Shown here piece by piece: positions 25,199 through 33,721 of a DNA stretch of 56,400 nucleotides. A program made the position numbers and the translations under genes. The notes beneath the pieces were generated by a model, which made no database searches, was not told where the DNA came from, and worked only from the letters and a program-made list of their open reading frames with translations. The DNA is from Woeseiaceae bacterium (GTDB lineage: Bacteria > Pseudomonadota > Gammaproteobacteria > Steroidobacterales > Woeseiaceae), in contig WVYQ01000046.1 in assembly GCA_011772865.1 (NCBI GenBank), positions 62,419 through 118,818 of the forward strand. Reading direction: 5' to 3'. Every line of letters begins with the position of its first letter. Within the stretch, counting starts at the first letter, position 1.

Positions 25199-26389
25199 AT
25201 GAAAACCAAACTGATAGGCATTGCCTTATTCGCCCTGACACTCGGCGCAGTCGTGTACTACCCGCAGCTGTCAGCCAAGACCCAACCCGTGGATCCGGTC
25301 GACCCGATCACGCACCACATCACGGCCAACCCGAAGATCGACGTGGTGTTCGTGCTGGACACGACGGGCAGCATGTCGGACCTGATCCAGACGGCCAAAG
25401 AAAAGATCTGGTCGATCGCTACAACAATGTCATCGGCCCAGCAGACGCCCGACATTCGCATTGGGCTCGTCGCGTACCGCGACCGTAGCGATGCCTACGT
25501 GACCAAGGTTGTCGACTTGTCCGATGACCTCGACTCGGTCTATGCCACGTTGATGGACTTCCAGGCAGACGGTGGCGGCGATACGCCCGAGAGTGTCAAC
25601 AAGGCGCTCTACGATGCCGTTCACGCGATGTCGTGGAGCGAACAGGACCAGGCGTACAAGGTGATCTTCCTGGTCGGCGACGCGCCACCTCACATGGACT
25701 ACAACGAGGTCCAGTACCCCGAGATCGTGGCGTCTGCGCTGGAGAAAGGGATTGTCGTCAATACGATTCAGTGTGGTGATATCGAATCGGCCGTTCAACC
25801 GTGGACACAGATCGCCGCCCTGGGGCAAGGCAACTTCTTCCAGGTCGAGCAGTCGGGCAGCGCCGTGGCTTACACGACGCCGTACGACGAGAAAATTGCC
25901 GAATTGTCCGCGCGGCTGGACGACACGAGGCTCTACTACGGCACCGAGGAAGAAAAGGAAAAGATGGCCGAGAAAGTGGCCGCGACTGAAAAAGTGCACG
26001 AAATCGCCTCGTATGCGGCCCGCGCACGCCGCGGCGTCTTCAATGCCTCGACCGCCGGCCGCCTGAACATGCTGGGCGACAACGAGCTGGTTGACGCCGT
26101 AGTCAGTGGCGAGGTCGAGCTCGAAGAACTCGAGCCGGAGGCCTTGCCGGCATCGATCGCCGCCATGGCGCCCGCCGAGCAACAGGCGCACATCGAGGAG
26201 CTTGCCGTTGAACGGGACGAGCTGAGAGCTCAGATCCGGCAACTGGCCGAAGATCGCGACGGCTACCTCCGCGAAAAGGTCGAAGAGGCCGGCGGCCTGG
26301 CGAGCTCGCTGGACCAGAAGCTCTACGACACCGTCAAGGAGCAGGCCGGCAAGCGAGGGCTCGAGTACGAAGACGGGCCCGCGTACTAG
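25199..26389 (+). CDS. Von Willebrand factor A domain protein, membrane-anchored or secreted
   Basis: A 396-residue protein with an N-terminal hydrophobic segment (LIGIALFALTLGAVVYY) and a vWA domain at about 46-235. The MIDAS motif is complete: D54-x-T-G-S-M-S60 in VFVLDTTGSMSDL, a Thr in GGGDTPESVNKALYDAV and Asp in IFLVGDAPPHMDY. The C-terminal 130 residues are helical, with a coiled coil EQQAHIEELAVERDELRAQI. Such domains bind partners through Mg2+ and often act as assembly or chaperone-like factors. It is preceded by GAGAGAGGA-like ribosome-binding sequence at 25182-25192 and followed by a hairpin terminator, closing the PspA operon. Confidence 0.9.
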   Translation: MKTKLIGIALFALTLGAVVYYPQLSAKTQPVDPVDPITHHITANPKIDVVFVLDTTGSMSDLIQTAKEKIWSIATTMSSAQQTPDIRIGLVAYRDRSDAYVTKVVDLSDDLDSVYATLMDFQADGGGDTPESVNKALYDAVHAMSWSEQDQAYKVIFLVGDAPPHMDYNEVQYPEIVASALEKGIVVNTIQCGDIESAVQPWTQIAALGQGNFFQVEQSGSAVAYTTPYDEKIAELSARLDDTRLYYGTEEEKEKMAEKVAATEKVHEIASYAARARRGVFNASTAGRLNMLGDNELVDAVVSGEVELEELEPEALPASIAAMAPAEQQAHIEELAVERDELRAQIRQLAEDRDGYLREKVEEAGGLASSLDQKLYDTVKEQAGKRGLEYEDGPAY

Positions 26390-26416
26390 TCAACCACACG
26401 CGAAGTGTGGCCCCCC

Positions 26417-26454
26417 GGCCGGATCGCGATTTCCCCCACCGTCGCGGTCCGGCC
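26417..26454 (+). terminator. Hairpin terminator after the PspA-vWA operon
   Basis: A 13-bp stem (26417-26429 with 26442-26454, one G-U pair) encloses a 12-nt loop and is followed by TTTCTC. The U-run is short but the stem is very GC-rich. It lies 28 bp after the vWA stop codon and 15 bp before the stop of the convergent MFS gene. Confidence 0.7.
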
Positions 26455-26469
26455 TTTCTCGTCAATCCG

Positions 26470-28188
26470 CTACCGGCGCTCCGGCGTGGTGAGATCCCTG
26501 AAGAAATCCGCGATGCTTCGCGTCGAAAGGTCCTTCAACTCACCCGCATCGAGATACGATCCATTGCAGCCGCCACAGGTCTCGTACCAGATGTGACGCT
26601 GGACCGGGTCGACGACCCGCACCATGGCGCCGCCGCATCGCGGGCAATCGTAACTATCGATCGCATTGCTCTCTCGACCCGTTTTCCTGTCGCCAATATC
26701 GAGCGCGGCGGCAGCCTTCTTGTTTTTCAGGGCCTCTATCTCACCGGCATCGAACCAGATGCCGTGGCAGATCGTGCACCGGTCCACTTCGGTGCCCTCA
26801 TAGAGGATGGGTTCCATATCGGCTCGGCACTTGGGGCAGCGCATCGCGCCTGACACGAACATGCCGGCTTCATTGCTGCCCATGCCCACCGTGTACATGG
26901 CATGCTTGCGTTTGCCACCGCTGTCGTCGTGAGCCTGGTGCCTGTGGAGCAGAATCGCGATGATCAGCGCGATGAACAGGGCGCTGAGCATCGTATAGGA
27001 CTGCACATAGGTCGACTTCTCGGCGACCAGGCCGTAGATCTTCGATCCCGCCGAATGGCCGAGGTTTGCAGCCGACATGTAAATCGCGAATTGCGTGGCC
27101 GAGTTGACGCTTTTGCAAATCGCCATTGCCAGCGCAAGCGCCGACACCATGACGATCGGCAGCATCAATACCCAAATCGACAGCATCAATCGCACATAGA
27201 GCGTGTTCTGCCACAGATGCTGCGTCTGGGCGATCAGGAATGCGTGAACACAAAGCAATGAAACGGCGAGCAGCATCATGCGCTTTGCGCCCATGCGATC
27301 GATAGCGGGTCCGATCGACAGGGCGAGCACGGCGCCCACGAGTCCCATCATCGCCACGAGCTGCGACCACTGCGCGGTCGAATAGCCAAACAGGTTGACC
27401 GCAGCAATCGGCATCAGGGCCTGGCCATACCCGTAAACGAGACCGTCGAAAAACATGATCGCCATTACGATCAGGCTCGTGCGCACCCACAGGACCGTGT
27501 TGAGCTCCTTGAACACGGCGCGGAACGAGGTTTCGGCGCGATGCACGGATGCGGCGACGCCTTTGGACCATGGCAGTGTCCTTTCACCGTCGCGCTCGAT
27601 AATGACGATCATGACGAGCAGGGCGAGAGCCGCGACGATCGAGGCCATGATCGCCGTCGTCCCGAGCCCGACAGTCGTGAGCAGCACACCCGTTACTGCC
27701 GCGGTCGCGGCCCAGCCGATCGTCTTGCCGAAACTCATGAAGGCATTCAGCTTGCCTTGCTCCCGCACCGGTGTGAGATCGATCGCCATGCCGTCGACAG
27801 CGACGTCCTGCGTCGCCGCAAAGCTGTTGATGAGCACGCCAATCAGCATCAGTAGGCCGACCTGTTCCGCGGGTTGGTCGATGAGTGTCAACGCCAGCAA
27901 GGAGAGCGTCAGTCCGGCCTGTGCACCGAGAACCCATGGACGTCTCTTGCCCATCGCCAGGTACTCGTAACGATCCATCAGTGGTCCGGTCACTAGCTTG
28001 AAGGCCCAGGGCAACGTGATGACCGCCAGGTATGAACCGATGTCCCCGGGGCCGACGCCCTGGCTCACCAGCCATACCGGTATGGCGATTCCCAGCAGGC
28101 CATGGGGGATGCCCTGGGCGAAATACATGATGGATCCGGTTGCATACCGAACTCGCTCGCTGTTTGCGAGCGTTAACGTGGCTGCCAT
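26470..28188 (-). CDS. MFS (AmpG/PAT-like) transporter fused to a TFIIB-type zinc-ribbon domain
   Basis: A 572-residue protein. Residues 1-415 form a 12-TM major facilitator (YFAQGIPHGLLGIAIPVWLV, LPWAFKLVTGPLMDRYE, AATQDVAVDGMAIDLTP) of the AmpG/PAT-like type, which in known cases moves muropeptides or acyl-CoA-like solutes. After a polar linker, residues 449-555 carry two zf-TFIIB ribbons (MRCPKC...CTICHGIWFDAGE and DCPRCGG...CGGCNGSYLDAGE). The frame is open across the joint. The internal ATG at 26844 could also initiate a free 124-residue zinc protein. The upstream DUF1295-like gene is 30 bp away on the same strand. The same ribbon exists as a separate gene at 36644. Confidence 0.85.
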   Translation of the reverse strand: MAATLTLANSERVRYATGSIMYFAQGIPHGLLGIAIPVWLVSQGVGPGDIGSYLAVITLPWAFKLVTGPLMDRYEYLAMGKRRPWVLGAQAGLTLSLLALTLIDQPAEQVGLLMLIGVLINSFAATQDVAVDGMAIDLTPVREQGKLNAFMSFGKTIGWAATAAVTGVLLTTVGLGTTAIMASIVAALALLVMIVIIERDGERTLPWSKGVAASVHRAETSFRAVFKELNTVLWVRTSLIVMAIMFFDGLVYGYGQALMPIAAVNLFGYSTAQWSQLVAMMGLVGAVLALSIGPAIDRMGAKRMMLLAVSLLCVHAFLIAQTQHLWQNTLYVRLMLSIWVLMLPIVMVSALALAMAICKSVNSATQFAIYMSAANLGHSAGSKIYGLVAEKSTYVQSYTMLSALFIALIIAILLHRHQAHDDSGGKRKHAMYTVGMGSNEAGMFVSGAMRCPKCRADMEPILYEGTEVDRCTICHGIWFDAGEIEALKNKKAAAALDIGDRKTGRESNAIDSYDCPRCGGAMVRVVDPVQRHIWYETCGGCNGSYLDAGELKDLSTRSIADFFRDLTTPERR

Positions 28189-28218
28189 GAACTGCTCCTT
28201 ATTATTGTTCTTGTCGCT

Positions 28219-28974
28219 CTAGATGATGTACGGGACTAACCACCAGGTTCGTTGCTTGTAACCTGTCCATTCCGGGTAGCGTGACATGCTGGCTTCTTTC
28301 ATCGCCATGTTGACCGCGAATATGCCGAGCCAGACCCATGCCAGGACAACCACGGGCAGCCAATGCCACACCATCAGCGCGAAGCTGCCGTAGACCATGA
28401 TTTCGCCGAGATAATTGGGATGCCGCACATAGCGATGCATGCCGTCGGTGATCAGTCCTTTCTGGATGCGCAGTGTAAAGTACTTCTGGGCATCGGCAGC
28501 GATCATGATAGCGCACCCGAGGATGCAGAGGCTGATACAAAGGCCGTACCACGCGAAGTCGGGTAACGGATAGTCGGGTTGGGCCACGCCGGATACGAGC
28601 AGCCAGCCGAACACCCAGTACCATCCGAGCACACCGACGAAGGCGTTGATCCCGCCGCCAATCGTGATGCGCTTCTGCCAGCTGGGGTCCGGGAATGCCA
28701 CGTCCTTGAGGATCCAGACCAGGCCGTAGCTGCCGTGCATGGCCGTATAGATCCATGCGGCTGCTGAGAAATTGTCATACCAGGCCATCAGGCCGAGCAG
28801 GAAAACGAAGGTGCCGGCCTTCTGGAAGTTGATGACCCAGGAGAACTTCCAGGGCCGCGGCCCCCCGAGGAAATCCAGGACGAGATAGTCTGTGAGGCGC
28901 CGCATCGTGCGCGCCCATCCGGGCGCGTCATACGACACGGTCGATCCCGTCGTCGCCGCTGTGTCCGTAGTCAA
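28219..28974 (-). CDS. DUF1295/ICMT-like membrane methyltransferase-family protein
   Basis: A 251-residue membrane protein with about six TM helices. The C-terminal block DGMHRYVRHPNYLGEIMVYG, followed by MSRYPEWTGYKQRTWWLVP, is the SAM- or NADPH-binding signature shared by isoprenylcysteine carboxyl methyltransferases and 3-oxo-5-alpha-steroid reductase-like DUF1295 proteins. Either methylation or reduction of a lipid-like substrate is possible. It is the first gene of a two-gene unit with the MFS-zinc ribbon transporter, which could carry its substrate or product (inference). Confidence 0.8.
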   Translation of the reverse strand: MTTDTAATTGSTVSYDAPGWARTMRRLTDYLVLDFLGGPRPWKFSWVINFQKAGTFVFLLGLMAWYDNFSAAAWIYTAMHGSYGLVWILKDVAFPDPSWQKRITIGGGINAFVGVLGWYWVFGWLLVSGVAQPDYPLPDFAWYGLCISLCILGCAIMIAADAQKYFTLRIQKGLITDGMHRYVRHPNYLGEIMVYGSFALMVWHWLPVVVLAWVWLGIFAVNMAMKEASMSRYPEWTGYKQRTWWLVPYII

Positions 28975-29228
28975 GGTTCAGTCTCCATCTCGATGCGGGG
29001 CGCGCTGGTCTTGCTTGGAACCCGCCGCCTGCTCCAGGCCAAGGCAGCCAAAAGGGATCGGGTTACAGCCTGACCGCATCATCGTTTCCCCGGTATTCTT
29101 GTTGTCAACCAATTCTGGCTCGTGCGAAAAATTTCGCAAGTCGGCGCTGGTAGAATCGGGCATTTATTTCCCACGGGTGCCCGGCGAATCTTCAGCCTCG
29201 GGCCGACGGGCGCATCGGTAGATTGTCA
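28975..29228. other. Divergent intergenic region
   Basis: This 254-bp region separates the DUF1295-like gene from the TlpA-like gene. It contains a small palindrome (GCGAAA-AA-TTTCGC, 29124-29137) and a TAGAAT hexamer at 29151-29156 that may be a -10 box for the rightward gene. No gene or RNA was seen. Confidence 0.4.
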
Positions 29229-29738
29229 ATGAACCTGGAGAAGATCCGCTCGTTCCTGCTTAACGCGGGCCTCGTGGCCGCTGTGTTTTTCGGCGTGCTC
29301 GTATTCCAGATGCGCGGCATGCTCGCGGCCGACGGTCAGGTTGCGCCCGCGTTGCAGGGAGTAACGATTGCGGGAGAGCCCTACAACTTCGAGGATGTGG
29401 GCGCGCGGCCCGCGATGGTTTACTTCTTTGCGCCCTGGTGCAGGATCTGCGCGGCCAGCGCCGGCAACCTGAACCGGCTGCGCCGCTGGCGGGATGCCGA
29501 TGACATCGAGATCGTTGCGGTCGCTCTCGACTGGACCACTGTGGAGGAGGTACGTGATTACGTGGAGCGTCACGATCTCAATGTCACGGTCGTGCTCGGC
29601 GACTCCGATGTCGCCCGGCAATGGCAGATCCGGGCCTTTCCGTCCTACTACGTGCTGGATAGCGCGCATCGCGTCATAAGGCGTGACATCGGTTACAGCA
29701 CTCAGCTGGGGCTGTGGCTTCGGGCCTGGATAATCTAG
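29229..29738 (+). CDS. TlpA/ScsD-like membrane-anchored thioredoxin-fold protein
   Basis: A 169-residue protein with one N-terminal TM helix (LNAGLVAAVFFGVLVFQM) and a thioredoxin fold exposed to the periplasm. The active site is FFAPWCRICAAS (Cys71 and Cys74), with AFPSYYVLDS as the cis-Pro loop (Pro in FPSYYV). TlpA-like proteins of this type reduce periplasmic disulfides in cytochrome c maturation or copper/oxidative stress; the exact partner is not visible. ATG 29229 was preferred over a TTG two codons earlier. It ends 4 bp from the convergent TPR gene. Confidence 0.9.
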   Translation: MNLEKIRSFLLNAGLVAAVFFGVLVFQMRGMLAADGQVAPALQGVTIAGEPYNFEDVGARPAMVYFFAPWCRICAASAGNLNRLRRWRDADDIEIVAVALDWTTVEEVRDYVERHDLNVTVVLGDSDVARQWQIRAFPSYYVLDSAHRVIRRDIGYSTQLGLWLRAWII

Positions 29739-29742
29739 CCGC

Positions 29743-31734
29743 CTAATCCAGCCTCGCATGCAGGTGCTCGAACGCCGGGTCGTTCTGAATCATGACGGGA
29801 CCCAGCATCCAGTTGAGCGGGACCGATATCAGGGTTCGCAAATCCTCGAGTGCGGCGTCGTCCTCGCCGAGCATTGCAAGCGCCCGGGCCCGATTCAGCA
29901 GGCGGGCCGGGCCTCCAAAGCTGTCACGGCTGATGGGCTCGAGGGCGATGGCGGCATCGGCTGCGGCCTTCGCCTGCCCGGCGTCGCCAAGGCCCGCATA
30001 CGCGAGAGCGAGAGCATCCAGGATTCGCGGATCCTCTGGAGACTCTTGCCGTGCCTTCTGCAGCATGGTTTTCGCCGACTCGAACCGGGTACGAGCCGCA
30101 TCGCGGTCGCCGATCAGGAACTCTGTCAGGCCGACCATCAGGTCCATGGGGTAATACGCCTGGTTGATATCAAGGAGACTGGACGTGGTATTGCGCAGCG
30201 TCGCCATCGCCACATCGTAATCGCGTTCGAGCAGCGCCATCTGCCAGCGATACAACAACCAGAAAACACTCTGGCGATCCCTGAAGTTCGGATCATCCAA
30301 CAGGTCGCGGATCGCCGTCGATTCCGGGTCTATTGCGCGCAGGTTGTATGCCCTGGCGGCATGCATGGTGTAGTCGTCAGGCGCTAGCGCGACGGCTCTG
30401 TCGAAGTAGTCGCTGGCTTCCTCAAAGCGGCCGACCATATGCAGCGTCTGGGCGAGGTTGTAGTGCCTGTTGGCCGACAATGGATCCAGCTCGACCGCCT
30501 CCCTCAGCGGGTCGATTGACTCCTCGACTTTGCCGCTGCGACGCATTACGAACGCGCGTTTGGAGATAGCGCTCGATAACTGCGGTGCGCGTGGAATGGC
30601 GTCGTCGAGCAGCTCCAGGGCGCGGCCGAAGTCGCTGAATCCCTTGTAGTAATAGTCCGCAAGTACAATCTGCGCTTCGGGCATGCCGGGAACGAGATCG
30701 AGCGCCGTATCCAATGCCGACTTGGCGCGTTGCAGGTTCGCTTCATCTCTCCAATACCAGTAATGGTTGACATAGATCTGGGCGAGCTCGACGTAGGCGA
30801 GCGCGAACGACGGGTCGAGCAGCACCGCATCCTCGAGCAGCGCCGCAGCTTCCCTGGACGTGCGCCAGTTGCTCGTCGCGAGGATGGCGCTGGCTTTCTG
30901 GAAGGCGTCGTAAGCCCGCAGGTTGTCGGTGGGCGCCGCCGCGGTCTGGGCCGTCAGATTCGAACCGAGGTTTGTGTGGAAGGAGCGGGCGATCGAGGCT
31001 GCGATTTCGCTCTGGATCTCGAAAATATTCGACGTGTTGAGCTGGCGATCGTAAGTCTCGGCCCAGAGGTGTTCATCATTAACGGCGTCGATGAGCTGCA
31101 CGTTGATGCGAACCGAGTCGCCGGCGCGCTGCACGCCTCCTTCGAGAATGGTGGCGACGTGCAATTCCGCGGCAATCTCCGGGATACTCTTGGTGGAATC
31201 CTGGTAGCGCATTACGGATGTGCGCGAGATGACCTTGAGGGAATTGATCCTGGCGAGCTGGGTCAGGATGTCATCGTGGATGCCGTCGACGAAGTGCGTG
31301 TCCTCCGGATTTGCGCTGCGATTGTCGAACGGCAGCACGGCGATGGATGCCTCAAGTTCGGCGCTGGTGGCACTCCCGCTATCGTCGTCGGTGGAGAGCA
31401 CAAAGCGGTCGAGCAAGAGGAAGGCGACGGCCAGAGCAAGGACGCCGAAGATGACCGCATCGAGCTTGCGACTGGGCGCTGCGGCTGGCCGGTCGGCCCT
31501 GGCCGCAGACTCGCGCCGAATGCCGTCCGGCGTCAGTTCGAAGGCCCAGGCCAGCAGCAGTGCGACGGGGAAGCCGAGTAAAAGCAGGATCACGAAGGTC
31601 CGGAGCGCCCAGTCGGGCGCGCCGAAGGCGCCGAAAAGGAGGTCGGCAATCTGCGCCAGCAGCCAGGCCACGATCGCGTAGGCTACGGCCACGCGGGCGA
31701 CATTTCGTCGTTTGAGCTCGGCAATCAGTGACAT
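29743..31734 (-). CDS. Membrane-anchored TolB-like/TPR protein (paralog 2)
   Basis: A 663-residue protein with the same build as its paralogs: basic start MSLIAELKRRNVARVAVAYA, three TM helices (third: AVIFGVLALAVAFLLLDRFV), then ASIAVLPFDNRSANPEDTHFVDG, LKVISRTSVMRYQDS and TILEGGVQRAGDSVRINVQL of the TolB-amino-terminal-like domain, and TPR repeats to the end (for example FALAYVELAQIYVNHYWYW and RHYNLAQTLHMVGRFEEASD). With three TM helices and a basic N-terminus, the bulk is predicted in the periplasm. No known enzyme motif is present; binding of proteins by the TPRs is inferred. Confidence 0.87.
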   Translation of the reverse strand: MSLIAELKRRNVARVAVAYAIVAWLLAQIADLLFGAFGAPDWALRTFVILLLLGFPVALLLAWAFELTPDGIRRESAARADRPAAAPSRKLDAVIFGVLALAVAFLLLDRFVLSTDDDSGSATSAELEASIAVLPFDNRSANPEDTHFVDGIHDDILTQLARINSLKVISRTSVMRYQDSTKSIPEIAAELHVATILEGGVQRAGDSVRINVQLIDAVNDEHLWAETYDRQLNTSNIFEIQSEIAASIARSFHTNLGSNLTAQTAAAPTDNLRAYDAFQKASAILATSNWRTSREAAALLEDAVLLDPSFALAYVELAQIYVNHYWYWRDEANLQRAKSALDTALDLVPGMPEAQIVLADYYYKGFSDFGRALELLDDAIPRAPQLSSAISKRAFVMRRSGKVEESIDPLREAVELDPLSANRHYNLAQTLHMVGRFEEASDYFDRAVALAPDDYTMHAARAYNLRAIDPESTAIRDLLDDPNFRDRQSVFWLLYRWQMALLERDYDVAMATLRNTTSSLLDINQAYYPMDLMVGLTEFLIGDRDAARTRFESAKTMLQKARQESPEDPRILDALALAYAGLGDAGQAKAAADAAIALEPISRDSFGGPARLLNRARALAMLGEDDAALEDLRTLISVPLNWMLGPVMIQNDPAFEHLHARLD

Positions 31735-31997
31735 GCAAGGAGTACCCTCCGCCCCGATAACCCGATAATAGCCAGAATCACACCGGAAATTGCGGTGAAT
31801 GCCGGTTTTCGATCGTGCGGCAGCTCAGCATCGACCAATTGATCTGAGCGGCATCGAGCATTGGCATGTGCCGGGGAGTCAGGTTGCCGATCACCGGCGT
31901 CCTGTACGAGCAGCCTTGATTTGAAACGGGGTCAGACACCCGGCCCGATGTACTGTATGTTATCCCGCAGCGAAATGTCCTGTCCGCACGGCTGCCC
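31735..31997. other. Divergent intergenic region with a REP-like fragment
   Basis: This 263-bp region lies between TPR paralog 2 and the SDR gene. GGGGTCAGACACC at 31928-31940 resembles the GTC-rich elements scattered in many proteobacterial genomes near REP-associated transposase genes, but only one copy is visible here and no transposase. No gene was seen. Confidence 0.35.
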
Positions 31998-32807
31998 ATG
32001 ACCGACCCCCTCAACAAGACCGTCCTGATCACAGGTGCCGCCGGCGGCTTTGGCCGCCAGATGGTGCGCCAGTTCCGTGCCGCGGGGGCGAAACTGGTAC
32101 TCACCGACGTCAGCGATGATGCGTTGCGCGATGCTATCGAGGATGCAGGCAGCGACCTCAAAGCTTCCGTGGTCGCCGATCTTGCAACGGAAAAGGGGTG
32201 CAGCTCGATTGCGGAGTTCTGCGCATCTCGCGACGCTATCCCCGATATCCTCGTGAATAACGCGGGCATTGCTGTTGCGGGGCGCACGGACCATGTCCCG
32301 CAGGATCATTGGGAAACCCTGATGCAGTTGAACCTGCTGGCGCCGATGCGGCTGTGTAGCCTGTTCATCCCGGCCATGATCGAGCGCGGCAGCGGCCACA
32401 TCGTCAACATCTCGTCGCTCGCGGGCTGGATCGGGGCGCGGGGCCTGTCCTCGTATTGCGCATCGAAGTTCGGCCTGCGCGGCTTCGGCGAGTCGCTCGC
32501 CTACGAGCTGAAGGACACGGGCGTGCAGGTGACCAACATCTACCCGAGCTTCAGTCGCACTCCGATTCTCGACTCGCCGCAGTACGGCTACGACGAACCG
32601 CGCGTGGTGCCCGAGTCCCTGATCTCGGAACCTGCCGACGTGGTCGCGCGCGTGATCAAGGGTGTGCGCCGCAATCGCCTGCATGTCTTCCCGGACAGGC
32701 ACGCACCGGTCATTCATTACATCGCCCGGTTCATACCCTGGCTCGTGCCGATGCTCGACCGGCGGCTCGACGCCAGATCGGTCGAGGCAGGCAAGCGGGC
32801 GGGCTAG
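31998..32807 (+). CDS. Short-chain dehydrogenase/reductase
   Basis: A 269-residue classical SDR. NAD(P) binding: VLITGAAGGFGRQMVRQF; NNAG: ILVNNAGIAVAG; catalytic tetrad Ser-Tyr-Lys in NISSLAGWIGARGLSSYCASK, followed by ITNIYPSFSRT-type region (VTNIYPSFSRTPIL). Asp after beta-2 (VLTDVSDD) favours NAD(H). The hydrophobic C-terminal tail (VIHYIARFIPWLVPMLDRR) suggests membrane contact as in dehydrogenases of lipids or retinoid-like compounds. The creatininase-family gene follows after 46 bp, with its own ribosome-binding site. Confidence 0.92.
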   Translation: MTDPLNKTVLITGAAGGFGRQMVRQFRAAGAKLVLTDVSDDALRDAIEDAGSDLKASVVADLATEKGCSSIAEFCASRDAIPDILVNNAGIAVAGRTDHVPQDHWETLMQLNLLAPMRLCSLFIPAMIERGSGHIVNISSLAGWIGARGLSSYCASKFGLRGFGESLAYELKDTGVQVTNIYPSFSRTPILDSPQYGYDEPRVVPESLISEPADVVARVIKGVRRNRLHVFPDRHAPVIHYIARFIPWLVPMLDRRLDARSVEAGKRAG

Positions 32808-32853
32808 GCTGCTTTGCCTTATCCTGTGGCCTGGAAGTACTCGAGGAGCACCC

Positions 32854-33597
32854 ATGGAACTCCGTTTTTCCACCTGGCAGGAGGTGGATGCCTACCTGCA
32901 GGACAGCAAGACCATCATTCAGCCGATCGGCTCCACGGAACAGCACGGCCCCAACGGGCTGATCGGCACCGACGCACTGTGCCCCGAGTCGCTGGCCGTC
33001 GCCCTCGGGGAAAAGACCGGCGCGCTGGTCGCGCCAACGATCGCCGTCGGCATGGCGCAGCATCACCTCGGTTTCGCGGGCTCGGTCACGCTGCGCCCTT
33101 CGACCCTGATCGCCGTGATCCAGGACACTGTCAACTCGCTGATCCGGCACGGCTTCGAGCGCTTCTACTTCCTGAACGGGCACGGCGGCAACGTGGCCAC
33201 CGTGAACGCAGCCTTTGCCGAGATCTACGCGCAATCGAGCATGGCAATGACCGCGGCGGATCGGTCACAAGTGCGCTGCAAGCTCGTCAACTGGTGGCAG
33301 GCCGAGGGCGTCATGGCGCTGAGCGAGGAACTGTTTGGCGAGGCGGAGGGCAGCCACGCGACGTGTGGCGAGGTATCGCTGACGCAGTACGTCTACCCGC
33401 ACAGCATCAAGTCGGCCGAGATGGACCCGCCGATCGCACCGACCGGTCCCTTCTACGACGCTGCCGACTACCGGCGCCGATTCCCGGATGGGCGCATCGG
33501 CTCCAACCCGTCGCTGGCAAGTCCCGAGGCGGGTGAGAAACTCTTCAAAAAGGCCCTGGCCGGGCTCGAGAAAGACTACCGGGCGTTTAGCGCGTAA
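32854..33597 (+). CDS. Creatininase-family amidohydrolase
   Basis: A 247-residue protein of the creatininase/FAPy-deformylase-like family. Metal-site residues are seen in PIGSTEQHGPNGLIGTDAL (Glu29, His31, Asp40) and LNGHGGN, with Glu in GSHATCGEVSLTQYV matching the last ligand position. Members cleave cyclic or linear amides such as creatinine, formamidopyrimidines or mycofactocin precursors; no specific context gene (for example mftABC) is nearby, so the substrate stays open. ATG 32854 follows GAGGAG at good distance. Cytosolic, as no leader is present. Confidence 0.9.
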   Translation: MELRFSTWQEVDAYLQDSKTIIQPIGSTEQHGPNGLIGTDALCPESLAVALGEKTGALVAPTIAVGMAQHHLGFAGSVTLRPSTLIAVIQDTVNSLIRHGFERFYFLNGHGGNVATVNAAFAEIYAQSSMAMTAADRSQVRCKLVNWWQAEGVMALSEELFGEAEGSHATCGEVSLTQYVYPHSIKSAEMDPPIAPTGPFYDAADYRRRFPDGRIGSNPSLASPEAGEKLFKKALAGLEKDYRAFSA

Positions 33598-33670
33598 GCC
33601 GTGTCACGCACTCTCGTCGCGCATCCTCTGCTTGCGACGAACCGCTTGCTTGCAGCGACGATCGGGGTGG

Positions 33671-33687
33671 CACCCGGTCCCCGGGTG
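33671..33687. other. Perfect GC hairpin upstream of the molybdenum hydroxylase gene
   Basis: CACCCGG and CCGGGTG pair over a 3-nt loop. No U-run follows, so it may be an attenuating structure, the end of the creatininase transcript, or chance. Confidence 0.35.
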
Positions 33688-33721
33688 GTCTAGCCTGTCA
33701 GGCACGCCGGGGAGTATTACT

